Shown piece by piece: positions 18,657 to 26,653 of a DNA stretch of 64,000 nt. Under the pieces are notes generated by a model that saw only the letters and a program-made list of their open reading frames with translations, was not told the origin of the DNA and ran no database searches. Each line of letters begins with the position of its first letter. Positions within the stretch are counted from its first letter, which is position 1. The translations under genes were made by a program, and so were the position numbers. Source of the DNA: CAWCLK01 sp963796225 (lineage in GTDB: Bacteria; Actinomycetota; Nitriliruptoria; Nitriliruptorales; Nitriliruptoraceae); contig CAWCLK010000054.1 in assembly GCA_963796225.1 (NCBI GenBank), positions 69,960 to 133,959 on the forward strand, written 5' to 3'.

Positions 18657-19442
18657 CTACAGCAGGTGTTCCAGCCCGACCACGAGCGGTGCCTCGAGGT
18701 CGCCCACCGCTCGCACGGCGACCAGGACCCCGGGCATGAACGAGGTGCGGTCGGTCGAGTCGTGGCGCAGCGACAGGGTCTGGCCCTGGCCGCCGAACAG
18801 GACCTCCTGGTGGGCCACCAGCCCGGGCAGGCGGACCGAGTGCACGGTGACGTCGTGGTGGCGGGTCCCACGCGCCCCGGGGTGGGCGTCGTCGCCCCCG
18901 ACGTACGCCGGGGTCTCGGCACGGGCGTCGGCGACCAGCTCGGCGGTCCGCAGCGCGGTACCGGACGGGGCGTCGGCCTTGCCATCGTGGTGGAGCTCGA
19001 TGATCTCCACGTGGGGCAGGTGTGCAGCGGCCTGCGCGGCGAACTGCATGAGGAGCACCGCCCCGATCGCGAAGTTCGGCGCGAGGAACACGTTGGCGTC
19101 CGCCGCCTCGGCGCGCTCGCGCAGGTCGGCGAGGTCGTCGTCGGCCAGTCCGGTCGTGCCCACCACGGCGTGGACGTCGTGGTCGAGCAGCCAGCGGATG
19201 GTGTCGGCGACGACGTCGGGGTGGGTGAAGTCCACGGCCACCTCGGCGCCAGCCTCGACGAGGGCGTCCAGCTCGCCGGCGACGGTCAGGTCGTCGCCCA
19301 CACCGGCGACCTCGGCCAACGGCTGGCCGGCGGCGCCCGGGTCGACCGCCGCCACGAGCTCGCAGTCCTCGGCCGCGGCCACGGCGCGGCACACCTCGGC
19401 GCCCATGCGGCCGGCGGCCCCGATCACACCCACGCGGATCAC
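18657..19442 (-). CDS. dapB: 4-hydroxy-tetrahydrodipicolinate reductase
   Basis: 261 residues, normal length. Reduces HTPA to tetrahydrodipicolinate with NAD(P)H in lysine and diaminopimelate synthesis. The nucleotide-binding motif is GAAGRMG (residues 8-14); the family active-site signature appears as ELHHDGKADAPSGTA with the His-His-Lys set. GTTGL and FAPNFAIG-type segments (LAPNFAIG) are also present. It reads intact. It lies 33 nt after the CoA-transferase and upstream of the PPR-like gene. Confidence 0.93.
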   Translation of the reverse strand: MIRVGVIGAAGRMGAEVCRAVAAAEDCELVAAVDPGAAGQPLAEVAGVGDDLTVAGELDALVEAGAEVAVDFTHPDVVADTIRWLLDHDVHAVVGTTGLADDDLADLRERAEAADANVFLAPNFAIGAVLLMQFAAQAAAHLPHVEIIELHHDGKADAPSGTALRTAELVADARAETPAYVGGDDAHPGARGTRHHDVTVHSVRLPGLVAHQEVLFGGQGQTLSLRHDSTDRTSFMPGVLVAVRAVGDLEAPLVVGLEHLL

Positions 19443-19475
19443 GTCGTCTCCTGGTTCCTCGACGGGTGCGCGACG

Positions 19476-20645
19476 CTACCGGTCCTCGTCGCCGAGCCAC
19501 CGCCGCAGCTCGGCGTCGTGCTCCCCCAGCCCCGGCGGCGGTCGGTCCACCACGACGGGCGTGCGCCGCAGCCGCAGCGGGGACGCCACCGTGCGGCGCC
19601 CGTCCCCGTGGTCGACGACGGCGTCGCGGCCGAGCTCGTCGGCCAGGGTGAAGGCGTCGGCCACGCCGCGGACCGGTCCGGCGGGCACGCCGGCGGCCTG
19701 CAGGACCGCGACCCAGTGCGTCACGGGGTGGGCGCCCAGGACGGACTCGAGCTCGGCCTGCAGGGCGTCGACGTGGGCCACCCGATCGGCGTTGGTGGCG
19801 AACCGCGGGTCGTCGACGAGCTCGGGGCGGCCCAACGCCCCGCAGCACCGTGCCCACAGCCGCGGGGATCCGACGGCCACCACCACGAGGCCGTCCGCGG
19901 CCTGCAGCGGCTGGTAGGGCGCCAGGCTGGGATGGCGGTTGCCCTGCCGGGTCGTGTCCACGCCCGCGTCGAGCCAGGCCGTCCCGAGGTTGACCAGCGC
20001 GGCCAGGGCCGCGTCGAAGAGGGCGACGTCGACGGCCTGCCCCACCCCGTCCCGGTCACGGGCGCGCAGGGCGGCCAGGATGGCGGTGGTCGCCTGCTGG
20101 CCGGTGACCACGTCGGCGAGCGCGAACCCGACCTTCGTCGGGTCGCCGTCGGCGTCGCCGGTGACGGCCATCCACCCGGCCGCGGCCTGCACGAGGAGGT
20201 CGTAGCCGGGCAGGGCGGCACCCGGTCCCTCGCTGCCGAAGCCGCTGATCGCGCAGGTCACCACGCGCGGGTTGTCGACGGCCACGCTGTCGTGGTCGAG
20301 CCCGAACCGGGCGGCGGTCCCGGCCCGGAAGTTGTGCACGACGACATCGGCACGGCGCGCGAGCCGCTGGGCCAGGACCAGGTCGCCGGGGTCCGCCAGG
20401 TCCAGCACCAGGCTGCGCTTGTTGCGGTTGACCGCCAGCGTGTAGGTGGCCTCGCCGGTCGCGGGCGACCACGGCGGCCCCCACTGCCGGGTGTCGTCCC
20501 CGTCCGGGTGCTCGACCTTGACCACGTCCGCGCCGAGGTCGCCCAGCGTCATCGTGGCCAACGGCCCGGCGAGCACGCGCGAGAAGTCGGCGACCAGCAC
20601 CCCGGCGAGGGGCGGCGTCGCGTCGCGGGGCCGGTCAGCGGACAC
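19476..20645 (-). CDS. Class III (formyl-CoA transferase-like) CoA-transferase
   Basis: 389 residues. LVADFSRVLAGPLATMTLGDLGADVVKVE is the typical N-terminal opening (split here: LVADFSRVLAGPLATM, then LGDLGADVVKVE), and GYDLLVQAAAGWM carries the catalytic Asp near residue 149. NRNKRSLVLDL and FRAGTAARFGLD are also family hallmarks. It should move CoA between carboxylic acids; the acid pair cannot be told from sequence. GTG 20645 starts 11 nt inside the end of the M16 peptidase gene, so the two are coupled. It interrupts the usual pnp-M16-dapB neighbourhood. Confidence 0.87.
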   Translation of the reverse strand: MSADRPRDATPPLAGVLVADFSRVLAGPLATMTLGDLGADVVKVEHPDGDDTRQWGPPWSPATGEATYTLAVNRNKRSLVLDLADPGDLVLAQRLARRADVVVHNFRAGTAARFGLDHDSVAVDNPRVVTCAISGFGSEGPGAALPGYDLLVQAAAGWMAVTGDADGDPTKVGFALADVVTGQQATTAILAALRARDRDGVGQAVDVALFDAALAALVNLGTAWLDAGVDTTRQGNRHPSLAPYQPLQAADGLVVVAVGSPRLWARCCGALGRPELVDDPRFATNADRVAHVDALQAELESVLGAHPVTHWVAVLQAAGVPAGPVRGVADAFTLADELGRDAVVDHGDGRRTVASPLRLRRTPVVVDRPPPGLGEHDAELRRWLGDEDR

Positions 20646-21894
20646 TGTCGGCGAAGGCGTCGGGGTCCTCGTCGAAGGGGCCGACGACGGCGGCGACACG
20701 CGGCGCGGCGAACAGGCGCGCGGCGTCGACGACATCGTCGAGCGTCACCGCGTCGATGCGGGCGATCGCCTCGTCGACGCTGAGCAGCGGACGGTCGGTC
20801 ATGGCCAGGGTGCCGAGGCGCATCATCCGCGACGCGGGGTCCTCGAGCCCGAGGACCATGCCCCCGGCCAGGGCGGACCGGGCACGTTCGACCTCGTCGC
20901 GCTCCACGGTGTCAGGCAGCCGCACCAGCTCGTCGCGCAGGACGGCGACGGCGTCGTGCACGCGTGCCGGCATCGTGCCGACGTAGGCGCCGACCATCCC
21001 CGCGTCGGTGAACGAGCCGAGGAAGCTGAAGACCGTGTAGGCCAGCCCGCGAGCCTCGCGGATCTCCTGGAACAGCCGCGACGACATCCCCTCCCCCAAC
21101 ACGGTGCTGGCCATCCGCAGGGCAGGCCGTCGGGGGTCGTGCACGTCGATGCCGGGGGCCGCCACGGCCACGTGGGCCTGTTCCGTGGGACGGTGGCGCA
21201 CGCGCACGGTGCCCGCGCGCGGGCCCGGGGGCGCGGAGCGGGGCGTCGCCCCGGACCCGGGGCGGCCGAGGTCGCCGAGCAGGTCCTCGACCAGCTTGAC
21301 GACCTGGTCGTGGGAGACGTTGCCGGCCACGGTCACCACGAGGTCCTCGGCGCGGTAGCGCGCCTCGAACCAGTCGTGGATGGTGTCGCGCTGCATGGCG
21401 GTGATCGACGCCACCGAGCCGAGCGTCTCGAGCCCGAGCGCGTGCCCGTCGAAGGCGAGCTCGGACAGGTGGGTCATCGCCAGGTCGTCGGGGGTGTCGA
21501 GGTTCATGCTGATCTCCTCGAGCACCACCGCCCGTTCCGCCTCGACGTCGGCCGGCGCGTTCGTGGCGTCCCGGACCATGTCGGCCAGCACGTCCAGCGC
21601 CAGGGGCAGGTCGCGGTCCAGGACCCGGGCGTAGAAGCAGGTCAGCTCGCGGGACGTGAACGCGTTGGCCTCGCCGCCGATCCCGTCCAGCAGCTCGGCG
21701 ATGTCCCGGGCACTGCGGTGCGCGGTCCCCTTGAACAGCAGGTGCTCGAGGAAGTGCGAGCACCCGTACGTGGTGGCGTCCTCGTCACGCGACCCGACCG
21801 GGAACCACAGGCCGAGGGCCACCGAGCGCATGGACGGCATGGCCTCGGTGATGACGCGGACGCCGGCCTCGGTGGTGGTGTCGCAGAACTCCAT
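20635..21894 (-). CDS. M16-family zinc peptidase (processing-peptidase-like)
   Basis: 419 residues, a single two-domain subunit of pitrilysin-type size. The inverted zinc motif HFLEH is at residues 47-51 with catalytic Glu 50, and the third zinc ligand fits Glu near 127 in RAVVLEEIS. RGLAYTVFSF (EARGLAYTV) and FLGSFTD match the C-terminal domain of PqqL/YmxG-type members. No signal peptide, so cytoplasmic. Its place right after pnp is conserved in actinobacteria and Firmicutes. A 14-bp hairpin separates it from pnp, so its expression may be reduced by partial termination. Confidence 0.88.
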   Translation of the reverse strand: MEFCDTTTEAGVRVITEAMPSMRSVALGLWFPVGSRDEDATTYGCSHFLEHLLFKGTAHRSARDIAELLDGIGGEANAFTSRELTCFYARVLDRDLPLALDVLADMVRDATNAPADVEAERAVVLEEISMNLDTPDDLAMTHLSELAFDGHALGLETLGSVASITAMQRDTIHDWFEARYRAEDLVVTVAGNVSHDQVVKLVEDLLGDLGRPGSGATPRSAPPGPRAGTVRVRHRPTEQAHVAVAAPGIDVHDPRRPALRMASTVLGEGMSSRLFQEIREARGLAYTVFSFLGSFTDAGMVGAYVGTMPARVHDAVAVLRDELVRLPDTVERDEVERARSALAGGMVLGLEDPASRMMRLGTLAMTDRPLLSVDEAIARIDAVTLDDVVDAARLFAAPRVAAVVGPFDEDPDAFADSVR

Positions 21895-21913
21895 CGTTGC
21901 TCCGGTGGAACGC

Positions 21914-21945
21914 GACGCACCCGGGCCAGCCGGCCCGGGTGCGTC
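21914..21945 (-). terminator. 14-bp GC hairpin between pnp and the M16 gene
   Basis: GACGCACCCGGGCC and GGCCCGGGTGCGTC form a perfect 14-bp stem with an AGCC loop. It lies 25 nt downstream of the pnp stop. It has no T-run, so it may be a partial terminator or 3'-end stabiliser rather than a full stop. Confidence 0.7.
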
Positions 21946-21969
21946 GTGGTGTGTGCTCAGGTCACGTGG

Positions 21970-24463
21970 TCAGTCACGCTCGCGCGAGCGGCTGCGGGAA
22001 CGCGAGCGCTCCCGGCCGCGGCTGCGCTCGCGGCCGCCACCGTTGCCACCGTCGTCGTCGGACGCGCGGTGGTCGGTGCCGGAGTCGCGGTCGCCCTTGT
22101 CGCGGTCGTCGCTCTTGTCGCGGTCGCCGCCCTTGTCGCGGTCGCCGCCACGGGCGCGGTCACGACCGCCGCCCGAGCGACCACCGCGGTCACGGTCGCC
22201 GCCACGGTCACGGCCACCTCGGCCACCACGGTCGTCGCCCGAGTCCTGCTTCTCGGCCTTCTCGCCGACGTACTCGAGCTTGAACTTGCGGCCGCCGTCG
22301 AGGACCTGCAGGACCTCGACCAGCACGGTGTCGCCGACGTTGACCGCCTCCTCGGCGTGGTCGAGGCGCTTGCCCACCATCTTCGACAGCTCGGAGATGT
22401 GCAGCAGGCCGTCGGTGCCCGGGGTCAGGGAGACGAACGCGCCGAAGTCGACCGTCTTGACGACGGTGGCGTTGAAGCGCTCGCCCTCCTCCGGCAGCAC
22501 CGGGTTGGCGATGGCGTTGATGCGGGACACGGCGTCGTCCGCGACCGACTTCTCGTTCGCGTAGATCTTGACGACGCCCTGGCCGCCCTCCTCGTCCACG
22601 TCGATCTGGGCGCCGGTGACCTCCACCAGCTCCTTGATGATCTTGCCGCGGGGACCGATGACGTCACCGATCTTGTCCTGCGGGATGTAGACGATCTCGA
22701 CACGCGGGGCGGTCGGGGCGACCTCCTCGCGGGGCTCGGCGATGGCCTCGGTCATCACGTCGAGGATCTGCAGGCGCGCGTCCTTGGCCTGCAGCAGCGC
22801 GTCGGCCAGCACGTCCGAGGGGATGCCGGCGAGCTTGGTGTCGAGCTGCAGCGCGGTCACGAACTCGCGGGTGCCGGCGACCTTGAAGTCCATGTCGCCG
22901 TAGAAGTCCTCGACGCCCTGGATGTCGGTCAGCGTGGTGTAGGTGCCGTTCTCGAAGATCAGCCCCATCGCGATGCCGGCGACCGGCGCGTGGATCGGCA
23001 CACCGCCGTCCATCAGCGCCAGGGTGGAGCCGCAGACCGACCCCATCGAGGTCGAGCCGTTGGAGCTGAGCACGTCGGAGACGACGCGCATGGCGTAGGG
23101 CCACACGTCCGCGTCCGGCAGGACCGGCTTGACCGCACGCTCCGCCAGCGCCCCGTGCCCGATCTCGCGCCGCTTGGGCGACCCGACCCGGCCGGCCTCA
23201 CCGGTCGAGTAGGGGGGCATGTTGTAGTGGTGCATGTACAGCTTCTCCTCGACCGGGTCGAGGGAGTCGACGCGCTGCCCGTCGCGGGTGGTGCCCAGCG
23301 CCAGGACGCTGAGGACCTGGGTCTCGCCGCGCTGGAACAGGCCGGAGCCGTGGGTGTGCGGCAGCACGCCGACCTCGGCGCTCAGCGCGCGGATGTCGGT
23401 CGTGCCGCGCCCGTCGATGCGGGCGACCGGTCTCGGTGACGATCTTGCGGACGGCCTTCTTCTCGACCGAGCGGAAGGCGTTGCGCGCCTGCTTGCCGAG
23501 GTCCTCGCGGTCGGCGTCCTCGTCCTGCTCGGCGAGGAAGGCCTCGACGGCCTCGTCCTTGGCGGCCTGCAGCTTCTCGTCGCTGGCCTCCTTGCCGGTG
23601 GACGGGTCGCCGTAGATGTCGCGCACCGTGTCGCCGGCCAGCGCGTCGATGCGGTCGAAGGTGGAGGTCTCGTAGTCGAGGAACAGCTGGAACTCGCCGA
23701 CCTGGCGCACACCGACCTTGTCGACGAACGCCTGCTGGGCCTCGCAGAGGTCCTTGATGATCGGCTTGACCGACTGGATGGCCTCGCCGATCAGCTCCTC
23801 GGTCGGCTTGGGCGCGCCCATGTCGATCTTGACGACCGCGTCCTCGGTGGCCTCGGCCTCGATCATCAGGATGGCGACCTCGCCGTCGTCCTCGAGCGGC
23901 CGGCGATCACCATCTGGAAGACGACGTCCTCCTCGAGCTCCTCGAAGCTCGGGAAGGCGATCCAGTCACCGTTGCGGTTCAGCGCGTAGCGCACCGACGC
24001 GACCGGGCCCGAGAACGGGATGCCCGGACAGCATCGTGGCCAGCGACGAGCCGTTCATGGCGACGACGTCGTAGGGGTCGAACTGGGCGGTCTGCAGGAC
24101 GGTGTTGACGACCTGGACCTCGTTGCGCAGCCCGTCGACGAAGGTCGGGCGCAGCGGGCGGTCGGTCAGCCGGCAGGTGAGGATCGCGGCCTCGCCGGGA
24201 CGGCCCTCGCGCTTGAAGAACGAGCCGGGGATGCGCCCCGCCGCGTACATCCGCTCCTCGACCTCGATGGTGAGGGGGAAGAACGGCAGGAAGTCCTTGA
24301 CGGGCCCGGCGGTGGTGGTCGTCAGGACCTTGGTGTCGCCGAGGCTGGAGACGACGGCACCGCCCGCCTGCGGGGCGAGCTTGCCGGTCTCGAAGGTGAT
24401 GGTCTTGCCGTCGATCTCGACGGTGTGTTCGGTGGTTCCGAGTGCACCCACAGGTGCCTCCAT
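21970..24463 (-). CDS. pnp: Polyribonucleotide nucleotidyltransferase (PNPase)
   Basis: About 830 residues after correction. Degrades RNA 3'-5' with phosphate. Visible parts: first RNase PH domain (LTDRPLRPTF), linker helices, second RNase PH domain with DIQGVEDFYGDMDFK acidic active site, KH domain (IGPRGKIIKEL) and S1 domain (VGDTVLVEVLQVL). The last 75 residues are a low-complexity tail of RGG, RDR/GDRDK units ending RSRSRSRE-like Arg-Ser repeats. Three indels split the frame: extra base near 24024, missing base near 23897 and extra base near 23422; joining the pieces gives an uninterrupted PNPase, so the breaks look like sequence errors. Follows rpsO, the usual neighbour. Confidence 0.9.
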
Positions 24464-24703
24464 TCGTGTCGTTCCCGCGCCGCGTGTGCGGGCGGGGGCA
24501 CGGCACGACGGGGGGCTCGGACCGTGGGGCAGGCGAGTGCCGGTGCATCAGTGAGGGCAGCTCGAAGCGCGCCGACCCGTGCGGGGCCTCGAGGTGTCTC
24601 CACTGACGACCGACCGTGTCCTGCTGCCCGGTCGAGGCCGTCGTGCGGTGCGTGTGTGCAGTTGGTCCGGCCAGTGGCCGGGTGGTGCATGTGACAACGC
24701 GAA
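24464..24703 (-). other. rpsO-pnp intergenic leader
   Basis: About 240 nt upstream of pnp with no gene. Apart from the rpsO hairpin at its right edge I see no strong extended pairing. In many bacteria this space holds the pnp promoter and an autoregulatory leader cut by RNase III, but no such duplex is evident here by eye. Confidence 0.4.
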
Positions 24704-24728
24704 GAGCCGGGGCATCATGCCCCGGCTC
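24704..24728 (-). terminator. rpsO terminator/attenuator hairpin
   Basis: GAGCCGGGGCA and TGCCCCGGCTC form a perfect 11-bp stem with a 3-nt loop, 6 nt after the rpsO stop on the minus strand. It is followed by TTCGCGTTGTC, mildly T-rich. Similar rpsO-pnp hairpins are known to attenuate read-through. Confidence 0.75.
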
Positions 24729-24734
24729 GTCACG

Positions 24735-25007
24735 TCACTTGCGCAGCTCGAGCTCGCCGATGAGCGTGCGGTACCGCTCGATGTCGGTCTTGCGCAGGTA
24801 GTTCTGCAGGCGACGGCGCTTGCCGATCAGCTGCATGAGGCCACGGCGGGTGTGATGGTCGCCGTTGTGCTCGCGCAGGTGCTCGGTCAGCTTGCCGATC
24901 CGCTTGGTCAGCAGGGCGATCTGGACCTCGGGGGATCCGGTGTCACCCTCGTGCTGGGCGAAGCGCTCGATGATCTGCTGCTTGTCGTCGGGAAGCTCGA
25001 CGGCCAC
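24735..25007 (-). CDS. rpsO: 30S ribosomal protein S15
   Basis: 90 residues, standard length. Binds 16S rRNA helices h20-h22 early in small-subunit assembly. GDTGSPEVQIALLTKRI and the DHHTRRGLMQLIGKRRRLL-type block (LMQLIGKRRRLQNYLRK) are diagnostic. GTG 25007 is preceded by AGGAG at 6 nt. Upstream lies a long leader with a possible promoter at 25172-25200. Confidence 0.96.
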   Translation of the reverse strand: MAVELPDDKQQIIERFAQHEGDTGSPEVQIALLTKRIGKLTEHLREHNGDHHTRRGLMQLIGKRRRLQNYLRKTDIERYRTLIGELELRK

Positions 25008-25171
25008 GTGGTCTCCTGTGTGTCGTCCTGTCCCGCCGGGCATCGGGGAACCGGTCCGCGTGGTGGCGTGGTGCCGGAGGTCGTCTCCGGCGGTGCGCCT
25101 GGCGGGGCTCGGTGGTCCCATGGCCCGAACGGGCACGGCGAGGCGACCTGGACATCAGGTCGCGGCGTGCG

Positions 25172-25200
25172 AGTGTAGCGGCCGAGGGGCCGGGCGCCAG
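25172..25200 (-). promoter_or_regulatory. Possible rpsO promoter
   Basis: On the minus strand CTGGCG (25195-25200) and TACACT (25172-25177) are separated by 17 nt. TACACT is a good actinobacterial -10; the -35 is weaker. It would give a leader of about 160 nt before the rpsO start. Confidence 0.4.
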
Positions 25201-25245
25201 CGGGGCGCTCGCCGTACGCTCGCGGGCCCCTCCCGAGGCGCCGTC

Positions 25246-25640
25246 GTGGATCCCCTCGAGCACCCCTCCCCCGCCCTGCAGGCCCAGGCGACGGTGGCGA
25301 GCTGCACCACCCGGGTCCAGGCCCAGCTGGTGCGCGGCGCGCTGGAGGCCCACGGGCTGCAGGCACGGGTCCGGACCGACGACGCCGGCGGGGTGCACCC
25401 CCAGCTCGGGCTGATGCTGAACGGCGCGATCCGCGTCGTGGTACCGGTCGACGAGCTCGACGCCGCACGGGACCTGCTGGCCGAGCTCGACGCCGGCGTC
25501 CACGCCCTGCCGTCCACCGGCGAGCACGAACGGATCGTCCCGCCCCGTCACGGGGTGGGGCTGGCGCTCACGGCCCTGGCGCTGCTGGGCGTGCTGCTGG
25601 TGTACCGCGCCGTTGCGTGGTGTGGCCCGGACTCGGCTGA
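25246..25640 (+). CDS. DUF2007-like small protein with C-terminal membrane helix
   Basis: About 131 residues. The N-terminal part (QATVASCTTRVQAQLVRGAL, then EAHGLQARVRTDDAGG) and IRVVVPVDELDAARDLLAEL match the DUF2007 putative signal-transducing domain, a small beta-alpha-beta fold. A single helix LALTALALLGVLLVYRAVA ends it. The annotated frame runs on into antisense ribF, which is unlikely; a missing base near 25623 would give the stop at 25638-25640, just 7 nt from the end of ribF. GTG 25246 has GAGG at 7 nt. Transcribed divergently from rpsO. Function unknown. Confidence 0.6.
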
Positions 25641-25647
25641 GTCCCGG

Positions 25648-26589
25648 TCAGGCGAGGCCCAGCAGCTCCCGCGCCCGCTCGACGTCCGCGGCGATCTGCG
25701 CCTTCAGGGCGTCGATGCCGTCGAACTTCCGCTCGTCGCGGAGTCGGTGCTCCAGCGACAGGCCGACGTGTTCGCCGTACAGGTCCAGGTCCGTGTCGAG
25801 CAGGTGGGCCTCGACGGTCACGTGCTCGCCGCCGAAGGTCGGACGCTGCCCGATGTTGACGACCATGGGGTACAGCGTCCCGTCCCGACCGAGCACCACG
25901 GCGTGGCCGGCGTACACGCCGTTCGCGGGCATCTGCATGCGGTCGTCGACCTCGACGTTGGCGGTGGGGAAGCCGATGGTGTGGCCGCGGGCGTCGCCCT
26001 TGACCACCGCGCCCTCGAGCACGTGCGGCCGACCGAGGCCCTCGCGGGCCCACTCGACCTCGCCCCGTGCGATGCGATCGCGGATCTCGGTCGAGCTGAT
26101 CGCGACCCCGTCGACCTCGAGCAGCGTGACGGCCTCGACCTCGAAGCCGAGCTCCTGGCCGCGGTCGGCGAGCATGACCACGTCGCCCTCGGCGCCGTGG
26201 CCGAACCGGAAGTTGCTGCCGACGATCACCCGGCGGGCCCGCACGGGGCCGGCGAGGGTCTGCTGGATGAACTCCTCGGCGCTCTGCTGCGAGAACTCGT
26301 AGTCGAAGGTCACGACGTAGACCAGGTCCACGCCCTCGGCGAGCAGCGCGGTCACCTTGCGGTCGAGGTTCTGCAGGTACTTCGGCTGCGAGCCGGGGCG
26401 CACGACCTCCATCGGGTGGCGGTCGAACGTCACCGCGACGGCGCGCAGGCCCTGCTCCTCGGCCTGGCGGCGTGCGCGCCCGATCAACGTGCGGTGCCCG
26501 CGGTGCACGCCGTCGAAGACACCGATGGTGACCACCGAATCGGCGGGCTCGATCTCGTCGAGGGAGCGGGCGACCCGGGGTTCGGGCAC
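25648..26589 (-). CDS. ribF: Bifunctional riboflavin kinase/FAD synthetase
   Basis: 313 residues. Makes FMN then FAD from riboflavin. The N-terminal FMN adenylyltransferase domain has IGVFDGVHRGH near residue 22 and VGSNFRFGHGAEGD; the C-terminal kinase domain has the GFPTANVEV flavokinase motif and NGVYAG. SSTEIR links the two. GTG 26589 is preceded by GAAGG. A possible -10 (TACGAT, 26623-26628 on the minus strand) suggests its own promoter, consistent with the gene being separated from truB here by accessory genes. Confidence 0.94.
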   Translation of the reverse strand: MPEPRVARSLDEIEPADSVVTIGVFDGVHRGHRTLIGRARRQAEEQGLRAVAVTFDRHPMEVVRPGSQPKYLQNLDRKVTALLAEGVDLVYVVTFDYEFSQQSAEEFIQQTLAGPVRARRVIVGSNFRFGHGAEGDVVMLADRGQELGFEVEAVTLLEVDGVAISSTEIRDRIARGEVEWAREGLGRPHVLEGAVVKGDARGHTIGFPTANVEVDDRMQMPANGVYAGHAVVLGRDGTLYPMVVNIGQRPTFGGEHVTVEAHLLDTDLDLYGEHVGLSLEHRLRDERKFDGIDALKAQIAADVERARELLGLA

Positions 26590-26653
26590 GGTCGGCAGCC
26601 TTCGTGACGGGGCGGGGCGGTGATCGTAGGCGCGACGGTACGACCGGGTTCGC

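Noticed and set aside
16605..20783. A 1392-codon open frame on the plus strand
   Set aside because: It is antisense to the PPR-like, dapB and CoA-transferase genes; composition is Arg/Gly/His-rich as expected for a shadow in very GC-rich DNA.
21980..22230. Possible repeat array at the end of pnp
   Set aside because: Codes for the RD/RGG/RS tail in frame; not spaced like CRISPR.
20446..23439. A 997-codon plus-strand frame
   Set aside because: Antisense to M16 and pnp, which are certain genes.
21970..24463. Programmed frameshifting in pnp
   Set aside because: Three indels of mixed sign with no slippery site or conserved structure; similar breaks occur in many other genes in the window.
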